DNA from: Myxococcales bacterium
GTDB taxonomy: Bacteria > Myxococcota_A > UBA9042
Assembly: GCA_947491025.1 (NCBI GenBank)
Contig: CANLIC010000001.1
Location: forward strand, 1-64,000
DNA: 64,000 nucleotides
Direction of reading: 5' to 3'
Below are positions 25,200-34,692 of the stretch, piece after piece. The notes beneath the pieces are model-generated. The model had not been told where the DNA came from. It ran no database searches and worked only from the letters and a program-made list of their open reading frames with translations. Made by a program: the position numbers and the translations under genes. The first letter of the stretch is position 1; the number at the start of each line of letters is the position of its first letter.

Positions 25200-25309
25200 C
25201 GCGGGCCTCGCTGCCAAGGCATCGCTGCGAGCCGGCCGTCGAATCGGCACCGCCTTTCAGGGTCGCAGGCGAGGACGACCTGGCGGTCGGCTGCTTGCGT
25301 TTTCCGGCA

Positions 25310-25717
25310 TCAGCCGCCGCCTCTGGCAGGGCGTGCCGGCGGTTCAGCGTCGAGCCGCGGCTGGAACTCTTCCCAGGTCGGCGAGACCAGGATTTCTTTG
25401 CCGTACTGAATCACGGGAAAGCGAACTCCCTGACTCCCTGGCCTGGCCCGCTGCACCAACGCCCACATTGCCTGCCCTTCGCTCTGGCTGCCGACATCAT
25501 GCCACACGTAGGCTCGGCCTCTCTTGTTGAGGCGGGAGCGGAAGCCGACGCAAATTCCGCACGTGTCGCGTCCGTAGAGGTGGATCGTCGGCGCGGCCGA
25601 TGGCTGCGTCGAGGACTCCGAGTCGGCGACGTCCGGCGCCCCGCAGCCCAGCGTCAAGGTGATGGCGGCGAGCGCAGCTGCGAGGGTGCGCAAAGGCAGG
25701 GAGAGTTGCAGGGCCAT
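25310..25717 (-). CDS. Glutaredoxin-like lipoprotein
   Basis: 135 residues. Signal peptide with lipobox TLGC (about residue 25), a short Ser-rich linker and a thioredoxin-fold domain: IHLYGRDTCGICVGFRSRL contains the CxxC redox pair (CGIC), GVRFPVIQYG contains the cis-proline loop, and VSPTWEEFQPRL is the last helix. Glutaredoxins reduce or isomerise disulfides. An envelope-anchored one could serve the many cysteine-rich secreted proteins of this genome, but that link is inference. GGAG lies about 9 bases before ATG 25717. It converges on the M3 peptidase gene. Confidence 0.85.
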   Translation of the reverse strand: MALQLSLPLRTLAAALAAITLTLGCGAPDVADSESSTQPSAAPTIHLYGRDTCGICVGFRSRLNKRGRAYVWHDVGSQSEGQAMWALVQRARPGSQGVRFPVIQYGKEILVSPTWEEFQPRLDAEPPARPARGGG

Positions 25718-26647
25718 GAGGCTACTCCCGGGTCGCGAGTCGGCGGACGCTCTTGGCATGGAGATGCGGGGCTTCAATCGGGCATCGAGGGGCGCGATCG
25801 ACCTGCTGCGAGGTCGTGGGCAGTCTGGCAGCGGGTCCAGCGCCGGTCAACGACGGGTCATTTGTGGATTCGCGGCGTTGTTTGCCGTCGCTTCCCAGCC
25901 CGGGAGCGCAGCGGCGGAGGGGGCCGCGGCCTGCCGGGGCGGCAGGGCGCTCCTGAGCGGCAGCGTGGGCGTTCGCCGCGTTTTTGATGACTTGTGCCTG
26001 CGAATCGTCGGGCACTTGCAAGGAAGCGCCAATGCCAAAGCTAGACGGCGCGCAGCCGCGTTGGTCCACAACCTGCCGAGGGAGGTCGCGGCGCGGGAAG
26101 AGGACTGCCCGGCTGGGCCGATGCACGCTGGCCCAAGGCGGCAGCGTTGGATCCTGGCAGAGCGACGGCCCTGGCGGTTGGGGCAAGGGGGGCCAGAAGT
26201 CGCGGAACGAGCTCCAGTTTGAACCTTGCCTGTGCTGCCGTCGCGAACAGGCCAGGACCGTGCCGAGTTCAGCGGTCTCGGCATCCGGGCGCTGATGGCC
26301 AGCTGGGCAATGGCAAGGCGCCGAAGCGGATGGGGCAGTGGCGCTCCACCTGTTGCACTCCCTCAGGGCCGGCCACCCTTGCTTGCGGATGCCCGTGCAA
26401 GGGTGCGACATCAGGCCAAAGGGAGTCGCTGGGGCGCGGATCCATGTTGACCTGGCGCCGCGGTTTGGGGCGCGTTCGCTCCGGCGACGCGGCGGACCTC
26501 GCTGCGGTTTCTGGCCTGCAGGCTCAACACATGGGCCCGCTTGCGCGCTGACCGAGCCCGCCGGCCGCCCGCGGATCGACAACCCGTGACCCACGCGCCT
26601 ACGATTGCGCGCCCGCCGCGCCACACCGGGCGCCCTGGAGGCCACCG
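25718..26647. other. Long intergenic region without supported gene
   Basis: About 930 bases. Open frames exist on both strands, but their translations are low-complexity Arg/Ala/Gly/Pro with no family signature. One REP-like copy is at 25999-26023. The promoter of the dehydrogenase gene must lie at the right end. Confidence 0.5.
25999..26023. repeat. REP-like copy
   Basis: TGCGAATCGTCGGGCACTTG, a variant of the reverse-complement form with two changes relative to the copy at 3155. Confidence 0.6.
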
Positions 26648-29107
26648 ATGGGAGATCTACGTTTGCCCTCGCACGCCCGGGTCGTCGTGGTCGGCGGCGG
26701 CATCATCGGCTGCTCCGTGGCCTACCACCTCGGCCACATGGGCTGCCGCGACGTGGTCCTGCTGGAACGCGACCGTCTGACCTCGGGCACCACCTGGCAC
26801 GCCGCTGGGCTGATGGTCACGTTCGGCTCGACCTCGGAGACCTCGACCGAGCTGCGCAAGTACACCCGCGACCTGTATTCGCGGCTGGAAGCCGAGACCG
26901 GCCAGGCCACTGGGCTCAAGCAGTGCGGATTTATCGAGGTCGCCGCCGACACGGACCGCTTGGAGGAGTACCGCCGCGTCTCGGCCTTCAACCGCCACCT
27001 GGGCATCGATGTGCACGAGATCTCGCCGCGGGAGGTGCAGGACCTCTTCCCGCTGGCCAAGACCGATGACCTGCTGGCGGGCTTCTACGTGCCGCAAGAT
27101 GGTCGGGTGAACCCGGTCGATGTCACCATGGCGCTGGCCAAGGGCGCAAAACGCCAGGGCGTCACTGTGCTGGAAGGTGTGCCCGCCACCGGTGTGCTGC
27201 AGGCCCATGGCCGCGTGACGGGCGTGCGCACCGCGCTCGGCGACATCGCCTGCGACGTCTTGGTCAACTGCGCCGGGATGTGGGCGCGCGAGTTTGGGAA
27301 TCTTGCCGGGGTGACCATCCCGCTGCAGGCGTCGGAGCACTACTACCTCATCACCGACAAGATGGCGGGCATGCACGGCGACCTGCCGGTGCTCGAAGAC
27401 CCGTCGTCGTATGGCTACTTTCGCGAGGAGGGCGGCGGCCTGATGATCGGGCTGTTTGAGCCCGTGGCGGCGCCGTGGAAGGTCGCCGGCGTGCCGCCCC
27501 ATTTCTCGTTTGGCGAGATCCCGCCCGACTGGGATCGCATGGCGCCCTGGCTGGAGAAAGCCATGGCCCGCGTGCCCCGCTCGGAGAAGACGGGGATTCG
27601 CAAGTTCTTCTGCGGGCCAGAGAGCTTTACCCCCGACTTGCGCCCGGTAGTCGGCGAGGCTCCCGAATTGGCTGGTTATTTCGTTGCGGCCGGCCTCAAT
27701 TCCATCGGCATCCTGACCGGCGGCGGGTTGGGCCGGGTGCTCGCGCACTGGATCCTGCACGGGCGTCCCGATGTAGACGTCACCGGCATGGACATCGACC
27801 GCCTGCAGGCCTACCAGAGCACGCCGCGCTACCGCAACGAGCGCATCGCCGAGACGCTCGGCATGGTCTATCGCTGCCACTACCCCTACCAGTCGCTCTT
27901 GACGGCGCGTGGCGCCAAGCGGTCGCCGCTGCATGAGCGCCTGGCCGCCAAGGGCGCGTATTTCAAAGACGTGAGCGGCTGGGAGGGCGCCGACTGGTAC
28001 GCGCCGCCGGGGGTGCCGGCCCGGGTGGACCGCCACAGCTTTGGCCGCGAGCCATGGTTCGACCATTGGCAACGAGAGCACGAGGCGGCGCGCAATGGCG
28101 TGATTTTGATGGACATGTCGTTCATGGCCAAGTTCAGCGTCGAGGGCCCCCACGCCGCCGCGCTGCTCGAGCGCGTGAGCGCCAACCACGTCACGGGCGA
28201 GGTCGGGCGCATCACCTACACGCAGTGGCTCAACGACATCGGCACGTTGGAGGCGGACCTGACGGTGACGCGGCTGGCCGAGGATCGCTTCTGGGTTGTC
28301 GCCAGCGATACTGCCCACCGCCACGCCCTGACCTGGCTGCGCCGGCACGTGCAACCCGGCGAGATCGTGCACATCGCCGACCAGACCGGCGCGTGGGCGC
28401 AGATCAACATCCAGGGACCGCGCTCGCGCGAGCTGCTGCAGACGCTGACGAGCGCCGACCTCAGCAACGCGGCGTTCCCGTTCCGCGCGGCGCGCACCAT
28501 CGATATCGGCTACGCGCTGGTCCTGTGCGTGCGCATCACGTACCTCGGCGAGCTGGGCTATGAGCTGTACGTACCGGCCGAGCAGGCCGTGCATGTCTAC
28601 GACGAGCTCGTCGCCGCCGGCGAGGCGTTCGGGCTGCGCCACGCCGGCCTCAAGGCGCTGGCGAGCCTGCGCATGGAGAAGGGCTACCGCGACTACGGCC
28701 ACGACATCGACAACACCGACAACGCCTATGAGGCCGGGCTGGGCTTCGCGGTCGATCTCGTCGCGCCCCGCGCGTTCATCGGCCGGGCGGTCGCGCAGCA
28801 GCAAAAGGCCGCCGGCGTACCGCATCGCCGCCTGCTGCAGGTGCAACTGCTGGAGCCAGACGCGCTGCTCTTTCACGCCGAGGTGGTGTGGCGCGACGGG
28901 GTGCGCGTGGGCTACGTGCGCGCGGCCTCGTATGGCTGGACGCTCGGCGGCGCCGTCGGGCTGGCGATGATCGAGGCCCTTCAGCCGCTGACCCAGGCCT
29001 GGATCGACGCGGGGTCGTGGGTGGTCGAGGTCGCGGAGCGCCGGGTGCCGGCGAAGTTGTCGCTGCGGCCGCTCTTTGACCCCACCAACGAAAAAATCAA
29101 GGGTTGA
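26648..29107 (+). CDS. Dimethylglycine/sarcosine dehydrogenase-like flavoprotein (FAD oxidoreductase + GcvT domain)
   Basis: 819 residues. The N-terminal half is a DAO-type FAD domain: VVVVGGGIIGCSVAYHLG (about 12-29) and TSGTTWHAAGL, whose His51 is the usual covalent FAD attachment site in this family. The C-terminal half (from about 430) is an aminomethyltransferase (GcvT-like) tetrahydrofolate-binding domain: a middle region with YTQWLNDIGTLEADLTVTRL, then GELGYELYVP and LRMEKGYRDYGHDID. Such enzymes oxidatively demethylate dimethylglycine or sarcosine and pass the one-carbon unit to tetrahydrofolate. Length and order match the family. No other choline-degradation genes are nearby, so the substrate is not fixed. 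The start agrees with the Rossmann fold beginning at residue 10. Confidence 0.9.
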   Translation: MGDLRLPSHARVVVVGGGIIGCSVAYHLGHMGCRDVVLLERDRLTSGTTWHAAGLMVTFGSTSETSTELRKYTRDLYSRLEAETGQATGLKQCGFIEVAADTDRLEEYRRVSAFNRHLGIDVHEISPREVQDLFPLAKTDDLLAGFYVPQDGRVNPVDVTMALAKGAKRQGVTVLEGVPATGVLQAHGRVTGVRTALGDIACDVLVNCAGMWAREFGNLAGVTIPLQASEHYYLITDKMAGMHGDLPVLEDPSSYGYFREEGGGLMIGLFEPVAAPWKVAGVPPHFSFGEIPPDWDRMAPWLEKAMARVPRSEKTGIRKFFCGPESFTPDLRPVVGEAPELAGYFVAAGLNSIGILTGGGLGRVLAHWILHGRPDVDVTGMDIDRLQAYQSTPRYRNERIAETLGMVYRCHYPYQSLLTARGAKRSPLHERLAAKGAYFKDVSGWEGADWYAPPGVPARVDRHSFGREPWFDHWQREHEAARNGVILMDMSFMAKFSVEGPHAAALLERVSANHVTGEVGRITYTQWLNDIGTLEADLTVTRLAEDRFWVVASDTAHRHALTWLRRHVQPGEIVHIADQTGAWAQINIQGPRSRELLQTLTSADLSNAAFPFRAARTIDIGYALVLCVRITYLGELGYELYVPAEQAVHVYDELVAAGEAFGLRHAGLKALASLRMEKGYRDYGHDIDNTDNAYEAGLGFAVDLVAPRAFIGRAVAQQQKAAGVPHRRLLQVQLLEPDALLFHAEVVWRDGVRVGYVRAASYGWTLGGAVGLAMIEALQPLTQAWIDAGSWVVEVAERRVPAKLSLRPLFDPTNEKIKG

Positions 29108-29145
29108 ATCGCGGTCGTGGCCACACTTGCTTGGCTGAGGCCGTT

Positions 29146-29219
29146 CGTCGAGTCGTCTGGCACGTACAATGGGGGGCGAATCGTCGGGTCTGCGAATCGT
29201 CCGGCACGTACGACATGCC
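29146..29219. repeat. REP-like copies (three) between genes
   Basis: CGTCGAGTCGTCTGGCACGT at 29146-29165, a truncated GCGAATCGTCGGG at 29176-29188 and GCGAATCGTCCGGCACGTAC at 29192-29211. They are in the reverse-complement orientation, all between the dehydrogenase stop and the next start. Confidence 0.7.
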
Positions 29220-29310
29220 GCTCTGGCGGTTTCCCGGGCGTGGCCCTAGCCTACCGAGGAGCACCCACCAAGGGCCGAACGGCGCGCGGGTGACCCGGAG
29301 GCCCGCGACC

Positions 29311-30018
29311 GTGACCGGCCACGACGTGATACTGGACCGGGTGCGCAAGCTGCTCGCGCTGGCCACCTCTCCCAACGCCCATGAAGCAGCTGCTGCGGCC
29401 GCGCTGGCGCAGACGCTGATCGCGCGCCATCGGCTGCAGCAATGGCTCGACGCCGACGCCGTCGCCGCCGACGAGGCCGAGGCGATCGACGACGCGCGCG
29501 ACGAGCCGCTGGACGTGGCGCGCAAGCCGCGTTCCTGGAAGGTCGCGCTGGCCACCACGCTCGCCGACGCCAACGGCTGCGTCGCCTACACCTTGGACCG
29601 GGGCAAGGAGCGCGCGATTGTGCTGGTCGGCCGGACGGCAGATCGCGCCCTGGTGCTGGAGCTCTGGTCGTGGCTGGTGTCCCGCATCGAGTGGCTCTCG
29701 GCGACCCACGGCGAAGGCCGCGACCGCAAGTGGCATGACGCCTTCCGCGTCGGCGTCGTCGCAGCCATCGGCGAGCGTCTGGCCAAGGTCGACGCGCAGG
29801 TCCGAGGCGAGCTCGTCGAAGGGGCACTGGTGCGCCTCGACCCTGTCCTGCTGGCTCGGCGGGAGGCACTCGACCGCTTCGTCGAGCAGCGGCTGCGCCT
29901 GGGCCGTGGCCGCGCCATCACCGTCGACGCCCGCGCCTACACGGAGGGCCAACGCGCCGGGGCCACCTTGGACCTCGGCGGTGGCCACAAGCGCATCGCG
30001 GCCAAGGGGCGCAGATGA
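29311..30018 (+). CDS. DUF2786-family protein
   Basis: About 235 residues. The first 45 residues are a DUF2786 motif: ILDRVRKLLALATSPNAHEAAAAAALAQTLIARHRL, a helical pair with NAHEA in the turn. The remainder matches the C-terminal domain usually paired with it (WSWLVSRIEWLSA ... WHDAFRVGVVAAIGERL ... and an AYTEGQRAG segment with DLG near the end). The function of the family is unknown; it is often found in phages and accessory regions. GTG 29311 is chosen because GGAGG sits 9 bases upstream and the domain starts at once. The frame is open further upstream, but that part carries the REP copies. Confidence 0.78.
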   Translation: MTGHDVILDRVRKLLALATSPNAHEAAAAAALAQTLIARHRLQQWLDADAVAADEAEAIDDARDEPLDVARKPRSWKVALATTLADANGCVAYTLDRGKERAIVLVGRTADRALVLELWSWLVSRIEWLSATHGEGRDRKWHDAFRVGVVAAIGERLAKVDAQVRGELVEGALVRLDPVLLARREALDRFVEQRLRLGRGRAITVDARAYTEGQRAGATLDLGGGHKRIAAKGRR

Positions 30019-30050
30019 GCGAGCCGCCTATCCCGCCCATCCACCCCGTC

Positions 30051-30102
30051 TGCGAATCGTCCGTCTGCGAATCGTCCGGCACCTACGCCCGCACCTACGC
30101 CC
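30051..30102. repeat. REP-like copies (tandem, partly truncated)
   Basis: TCTGCGAATCGTCCG is followed directly by TCTGCGAATCGTCCGGCACC and then two GCACCTACGCCC repeats. They fill the short convergent spacer after the DUF2786 gene. Confidence 0.7.
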
Positions 30103-30120
30103 GCCTCGCAGGCATGGCGA

Positions 30121-31125
30121 TCAGAACGTCCAGATCACATCCAAGGTCGGCCATAGCCTGTGCGACCGCACCCGCTCGCGATGCGCGAAACCGTCTGCGC
30201 CGACGCTGACATCGGTCGCCCGGCCGTCGTGGTTGGTGTAGAGCGCGCCGGCGGTGATGCGCGTCTCGTCGGTCAGCGCGAAGTCGAGGCCCAGGTGGGC
30301 CGTCAACGCCCACAGCGAGCGGTCGCCGTCGCCCTCGACGCCGCCGACGCGGTAGATGTGCAGCTCTCCCGAGCCGCGCAGGCGGCGATGCAGGGCGCGG
30401 TCGTGGCGAACCATGGCGTGGAGGCGGGTGGTGCGAAAAACCGGCGCGAGCAGCAGATCGAGGGGCGCCCAGCTGTCGAGCGGACGGGCGCGCTCGCCGC
30501 TGAGCAGCGCGCCGTAGGCCCCGTCGAGCCGCAGCGTGCTGATGTGCGCGTCGCCCACCGAGGCGGCCAATCCGACGCGGCCCACGAGCACGTGGCCGGT
30601 CAGGTCGCAGGAGTCGCCGCGCTCGGGCTCGGCGGTGCTGACCTTGCACGCCGGAGTCAGATTGCCCTGCAGGCCTGGCGGCAGGCCCGTGCGCAGGGCG
30701 GTGGTCGGCAGGCCCAGGCCAGCCTCGACGAGCAGGCGCACGCCGCGGACCTTGCCGACGGCAAAGCGGCCGGTGACGCTCGGCGCCACGAAGACGAGCA
30801 ACGGATGGGCCTCCAGCTCGACGCCCTCGCGGATGACCCAGCTCAGCGGCGTGAAGACGCCGACCCGCACGGTGCCTTTCGGGGCGAGGTCGGCGCTGTC
30901 GCGGGCGGCCATGGCGCTACCTGCGGCCTGGGCGCCGGGCGCAGCGGCGCCGACGTCCTCGCCACCGGATTGGGCAAGCGCGGGCGCAGGCGCCGCGGCG
31001 ACGAGCAGCCAGGCCGAGGCCGCGAGCGCCGCCATCGCCGCCTGCGGGGCCCTCGCAGCGCTGGCGGGCGCGGTCAGAGACGTGGCGCGACGTGCCCCGC
31101 CGTTCGTCCGATGAGAGCGCAGCAT
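30121..31125 (-). CDS. Predicted outer-membrane beta-barrel-like protein
   Basis: 334 residues with an unusually Arg/Ala-rich N-terminus and a signal segment around residues 28-52 (ending PALAQS). After an Ala/Gly-rich linker the protein alternates hydrophobic and polar residues in strand-like segments (VRVGVFTPLSW, RLLVEAGLGLPTTALR, ALTAHLGLDFALTDETRITAGALY) and ends with an aromatic residue (WPTLDVIWTF), as expected for an outer-membrane barrel. No specific family is recognised. The ATG at 31125 overlaps the TAA stop of the upstream gene (TAATG), so translation is probably coupled. Confidence 0.65.
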   Translation of the reverse strand: MLRSHRTNGGARRATSLTAPASAARAPQAAMAALAASAWLLVAAAPAPALAQSGGEDVGAAAPGAQAAGSAMAARDSADLAPKGTVRVGVFTPLSWVIREGVELEAHPLLVFVAPSVTGRFAVGKVRGVRLLVEAGLGLPTTALRTGLPPGLQGNLTPACKVSTAEPERGDSCDLTGHVLVGRVGLAASVGDAHISTLRLDGAYGALLSGERARPLDSWAPLDLLLAPVFRTTRLHAMVRHDRALHRRLRGSGELHIYRVGGVEGDGDRSLWALTAHLGLDFALTDETRITAGALYTNHDGRATDVSVGADGFAHRERVRSHRLWPTLDVIWTF

Positions 31126-32315
31126 TAGGGCACCTCCAGCACGCCGAAGATCGGCGCGTGATCCGAGAGGCGCAGCGGATCGGAGGCCAGCGTCGGGCGC
31201 GTATCCGAACCCACCGACGGCGCCTCGCCGATCTTCTGGCCCTTGCGCTGCAGCACGTCGGTCTGGCCCGGGACCCAGCTCGCTTTGGCGTTGGCGAAGA
31301 GGTAGTCGAGCGTGCGATTCCAGTCGCCGGCGACGCCGTGCTCGTTGACTTCGTCGGGGCCGAGCACGGTGTGGGTGTAGTAGCGGGCCTGCGAGGCCTC
31401 GTCGCTGCCATAGCGCGCCAGCGGGATGTGGGCTGCAAAGTCGTCGTAGAAGGGCTGCATCACCGCGGGCGTATAGGGCGGCTGGGCGAAGTCGGCCGAG
31501 CAGACCGGGGTCTCGCGCTCGTCCGGGAAGCCCTTGACGCGTGCGGCGTTGGGCGGCAGCTCGTTGAAGTCGCCGCCGACCACGGCCGGCAGGGTCTCGG
31601 CGCCGAAGAGGCTGTGGATCTGCTTGATCTGCTTCTGCTTGGTGCCGTCGTTGTCGTAGGCCTCGGTGTGCACGACCAGCGCAGCGGCCTCGCGGCCGGG
31701 CGCCAGGCGAATGACCACGCGGCCGACGGAGCGGTGGATGTAGAAGGCCGACGTCAGCGGGTCTTGATCGGTGCGGTCGACCTGACGAATCGACTCGGCG
31801 AGCGCGATCGGATAGCGCGAGAGAATGGCGTTGCCGAGCTGCATCCGGCCCAGGCCCTCGCTGGGGACATAGGCCGCGCGCCAGGTCTCGAAGTACGCGC
31901 CCTCATTGAGCCGCGTGTGGTCGAGCAGGTACTGCACCATGTCGATGTAGGCCGATCGGCGGGAATTGACCTCGATCTCCTCGAGCATCACCACGTCGGC
32001 CTTCAGTTCGTCGATGGCGGCGGCGACGGCGTCGAGGTTGGCGCGCACGGTGCTGGCGTCCATGGCGACGTTGTCGCCCCAGCAGTCGAACCAGAAGGGC
32101 AGGCGCGCGGCGCCGTACTTGATGTTCCAGGCGACGACGCGGAGCTGCGCCGGTGCGGGGGCGTCGCCAGCGGCTTCGAAGTTCGCGGCGCGGAAGATCG
32201 GCACCTCGACGCGGTCTGCCTCCTGGCTATCCCACAGCGGGTCGCAGCCAGGCAGCCCTGTCGCCATCAGGAGCAGCGCCGCCCCTGCCAACGTGCACCT
32301 AGGTCGTCGCCGCAT
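31125..32315 (-). CDS. Endonuclease/exonuclease/phosphatase-fold lipoprotein
   Basis: 396 residues. Lipobox LPGC puts the lipid Cys at residue 24. The EEP fold follows: LRVVAWNIKYGA with the metal-binding Asn, ADVVMLEEIEVN with the metal-binding Glu, AILSRYPI, VVGGDFNELPPN, and the terminal SDHAPIFGVLE with the catalytic Asp-His pair. The family includes nucleases, sphingomyelinases and inositol phosphatases; the lipid anchor points to an envelope or extracellular phosphodiesterase, but the substrate is not predictable. A purine-rich GGGGAGGGGGG stretch precedes the ATG at 32315. It is translationally coupled to the barrel-like gene downstream. Confidence 0.88.
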   Translation of the reverse strand: MRRRPRCTLAGAALLLMATGLPGCDPLWDSQEADRVEVPIFRAANFEAAGDAPAPAQLRVVAWNIKYGAARLPFWFDCWGDNVAMDASTVRANLDAVAAAIDELKADVVMLEEIEVNSRRSAYIDMVQYLLDHTRLNEGAYFETWRAAYVPSEGLGRMQLGNAILSRYPIALAESIRQVDRTDQDPLTSAFYIHRSVGRVVIRLAPGREAAALVVHTEAYDNDGTKQKQIKQIHSLFGAETLPAVVGGDFNELPPNAARVKGFPDERETPVCSADFAQPPYTPAVMQPFYDDFAAHIPLARYGSDEASQARYYTHTVLGPDEVNEHGVAGDWNRTLDYLFANAKASWVPGQTDVLQRKGQKIGEAPSVGSDTRPTLASDPLRLSDHAPIFGVLEVP

Positions 32316-32359
32316 CCCCCCTCCCCATGGCCGTTTCGGCCTGCACGCCTCGGTCGAAG

Positions 32360-33094
32360 CTAGCCGCCGCGAGGCGTGGCGGCAAGCGCTGGGCCTTTGG
32401 CGGCGGCGCCTTCGCCGGTGTCGCCCGCTGCGAAGCGTAGCAACACGGCCTCGAGCGGCTTGCGCGTCAGCGCCGGCACCGTGGCGTCCGCGGCCGGAAA
32501 GCCGACCGGCATCAACAGCACGGCGCGCTCTTGCTCCGGACGGCCGAGCACCTCGCGCAAGAAGCCCATCGGGGCGGGGGTGTGCGTCAGCGTCGCGAGG
32601 CCGGCGACGGTCAGCGCCGCGATCAAGATGCCGGCGGCGATGCCGACGCTCTCCTGGACGTAGTAGTGCTGCTCGCCAAGGGCGCCGCGGCGTTGGGCGA
32701 AGAGCACGATGAGCGCGGGCGCGTCGGTGAGGAAGGGCTTGTCGGCGTTGGTCCCGAGCGGCTCGAGGTCCCGCAGCCAGCGTGCAGGGGCCCCGCCGCC
32801 GTAGAACGCGCGCTCCTCGGCCTCGGCAGCGTCGCGGATCTTGGCCTTGAGGGCCGGGTCGGTCACCAGGCAGAAGGTCCACGGCTGGCGGTTGGCACCC
32901 GAAGGCGCCGTCGCGGCGGTGGCGATGGCGGCCTCGACGACATCGAGCGGGATCGCTTCTCTGCTGAAATGGCGCACCGACCGGCGCGTGCACATCTGCG
33001 CGGAGAACGCAGCGAGCGCGTGCCGCATCGCCGCGTCGTCACGGCGCTCCAGGCGGAAGGGCAGGTGCAGCGCCTCGCCTCGCTCCGGGTCCAT
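32360..33094 (-). CDS. Nitroreductase-family protein
   Basis: 244 residues. FMN-binding nitroreductase fold: RRSVRHFSREAIPLDVVEAAIATAATAPSGANRQPWTFCLV carries the phosphate-binding Arg-Ser-Arg and the SGxNxQPW FMN motif, QESVGIAAGILIAALTVAGLATLTHTP is the central helix pair, and the C-terminus has the MPVGFP block. The arrangement resembles the iodotyrosine-deiodinase/BluB-like subgroup; the reaction would be NAD(P)H- or ferredoxin-dependent reduction of a small substrate. The start at 33094 has GGGAGG 6 bases upstream. It lies 44 bases before the EEP lipoprotein on the same strand, possibly one transcript. Confidence 0.87.
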   Translation of the reverse strand: MDPERGEALHLPFRLERRDDAAMRHALAAFSAQMCTRRSVRHFSREAIPLDVVEAAIATAATAPSGANRQPWTFCLVTDPALKAKIRDAAEAEERAFYGGGAPARWLRDLEPLGTNADKPFLTDAPALIVLFAQRRGALGEQHYYVQESVGIAAGILIAALTVAGLATLTHTPAPMGFLREVLGRPEQERAVLLMPVGFPAADATVPALTRKPLEAVLLRFAAGDTGEGAAAKGPALAATPRGG

Positions 33095-33264
33095 CGGCAA
33101 CCTCCCGCTGGCGAGCCGCGTGGATCCGGGGCGCGCAGGGCCATCGTAGTGGCTGACGGCCGAAGGGACCACGGCATCGGTCCTGGCGCCGAGCTTCTTC
33201 GCCCGAAGCGCGGGGATGCACCCCTCGTCAAACGATGGCTGCGATGCCGTCGCGGGGCAGGACC

Positions 33265-34692
33265 TCAGCGTCGGAGGCGCAGCAAGCCGAGGCAGCGGTC
33301 AAAGGCCCGGCTGATCCGCGTATGTTCCCGGATCATCGCCAGCTTGGGCCAGACGGCCCGCTCGCCCTCGAGGATGAAGAAGCGCAGGTCGTCCGCGGTC
33401 GGATTGCTGACGATCTTCCGAACCATCCAGGGGTCGAAGCGCGGAACGATCTCGACGTCGCCGGCGTAGTCCTGGCTGATGACGTTGTGCAGCTGCGTCG
33501 AGAGCCTGCCGACGACCCCGCCGCCGCTGAGCCGCCGCACGACATCGGCAGCGGAGGCCCCTTGATTGCGCGCCAAGGCGCTGGCGATACCGGTCAGCGC
33601 GGGCCTCGCTCCGTGGCTGCTGGCGCGCAGATTCGCCATCGGCATCACGTGCGGATTGGTCTGGCTGACGATGAAGTGGTTGATGTTGTGCAAGCGCGCG
33701 AGCCGCATCTTCGGCAGATCGCCCTGGATGGAGCCGTCGATCCAGGTCTCGGTGTCGATGTAGGGCCGCACCTCGCCGTCGCCGTCGCGCATCTCGAGCA
33801 CCACCGGCGGAAACAGGCCCGGCAACGCGCTCGATGCCAGCGCGGCGCTCGCGATCAGCACGTCGGGCGATGCCAGGGGACTCAGCAGGCGCGGCTTCTG
33901 GCGCACGCGCGTCGGCGACACCGAGATGCAGAGCGTGCGACCGCTGTGGACATACGCCTCCTGGAACGTCGCCGGCCCGATGTTGTGCTCGAGCACCCCG
34001 CGCAGCTGGTCGCCTCGCATGAAGGAGCCCGTGCTGGCGAACTGCCGCAGGCCGGCGGGGACGAGGCCGTCCAAGCGGATCTGACCGGGGTCGGCGAAGA
34101 GGCCGTGAAGCTCGGCGTCGTTGCGTGCGCACACGCCCGCGGCGATCATCGCCCCGGCGCTGGAGCCGCAGATGACGTCGGGTAGCGCGTCGTGCTCGAG
34201 CAAGCCCTTGACCACGCCGAAGTGGTAGAAGCCGAAGGTTGCGCCGCCCGAGAGCATCAACGCCGAGCGACCGAAGACCCGCGCGGCCTGCTCGAACCGC
34301 CGCTGCTGTTCGCCAGGCTCGAAGGCGTCGCTACGTGCGAGCCAGAGCAAGGACGCCTCGCACTCGTCGAGGTAGCCGCTGACCAGGCGCTTGGTGCCGG
34401 CGAGCGCCGTTACGTAGAGCTCGGGCGATTGGATGTCCGCGAGGTTGCGGTACAAGCTGTGGGTCAGCAGCCGCGCCAGCTGCGGCGCTTGCCCTTGTTC
34501 GCGCAGCTGCCGCATCGCATCGCGCTGCTGGCGCAGCAGATCCGCGTGGTAGGCGCCGGAGTCGTCGTCCGCGCGCCAATCCTCAGCGCCGGACAGGCGG
34601 TCGAGCTCTTGCGCGGCCTCGAGCCAGAGAGGGTAGGAGGTGGCGTCCTGGAGGCGTGCCTTGGCGGCGCGGATGGCGGACGAAGCAAGCAT
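33265..34692 (-). CDS. Patatin-like phospholipase with N-terminal DUF3336 domain
   Basis: About 475 residues. Residues 1-140 match DUF3336 (YPLWLEAAQELDRL, LLTHSLYRNLADI...LY), the domain that precedes the patatin core in the TGL/SDP1-type lipase group. The patatin core has LSGGATFGFYHFGVVKGL (oxyanion loop), GSSAG at 176-180 with nucleophile Ser178, and the Asp of IDGSIQGD (Asp319), the usual Ser-Asp dyad. These enzymes release fatty acids from acylglycerols or phospholipids. No signal peptide, so cytoplasmic or membrane-associated. ATG 34692 was chosen; an in-frame ATG at 34710 is possible. Confidence 0.9.
   Translation of the reverse strand: MLASSAIRAAKARLQDATSYPLWLEAAQELDRLSGAEDWRADDDSGAYHADLLRQQRDAMRQLREQGQAPQLARLLTHSLYRNLADIQSPELYVTALAGTKRLVSGYLDECEASLLWLARSDAFEPGEQQRRFEQAARVFGRSALMLSGGATFGFYHFGVVKGLLEHDALPDVICGSSAGAMIAAGVCARNDAELHGLFADPGQIRLDGLVPAGLRQFASTGSFMRGDQLRGVLEHNIGPATFQEAYVHSGRTLCISVSPTRVRQKPRLLSPLASPDVLIASAALASSALPGLFPPVVLEMRDGDGEVRPYIDTETWIDGSIQGDLPKMRLARLHNINHFIVSQTNPHVMPMANLRASSHGARPALTGIASALARNQGASAADVVRRLSGGGVVGRLSTQLHNVISQDYAGDVEIVPRFDPWMVRKIVSNPTADDLRFFILEGERAVWPKLAMIREHTRISRAFDRCLGLLRLRR

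Noticed and set aside
25722..26645. 307-residue minus-strand frame upstream of the dehydrogenase
   Set aside because: Low-complexity Arg/Ala/Pro translation, no signal or motif, and it contains a REP copy.
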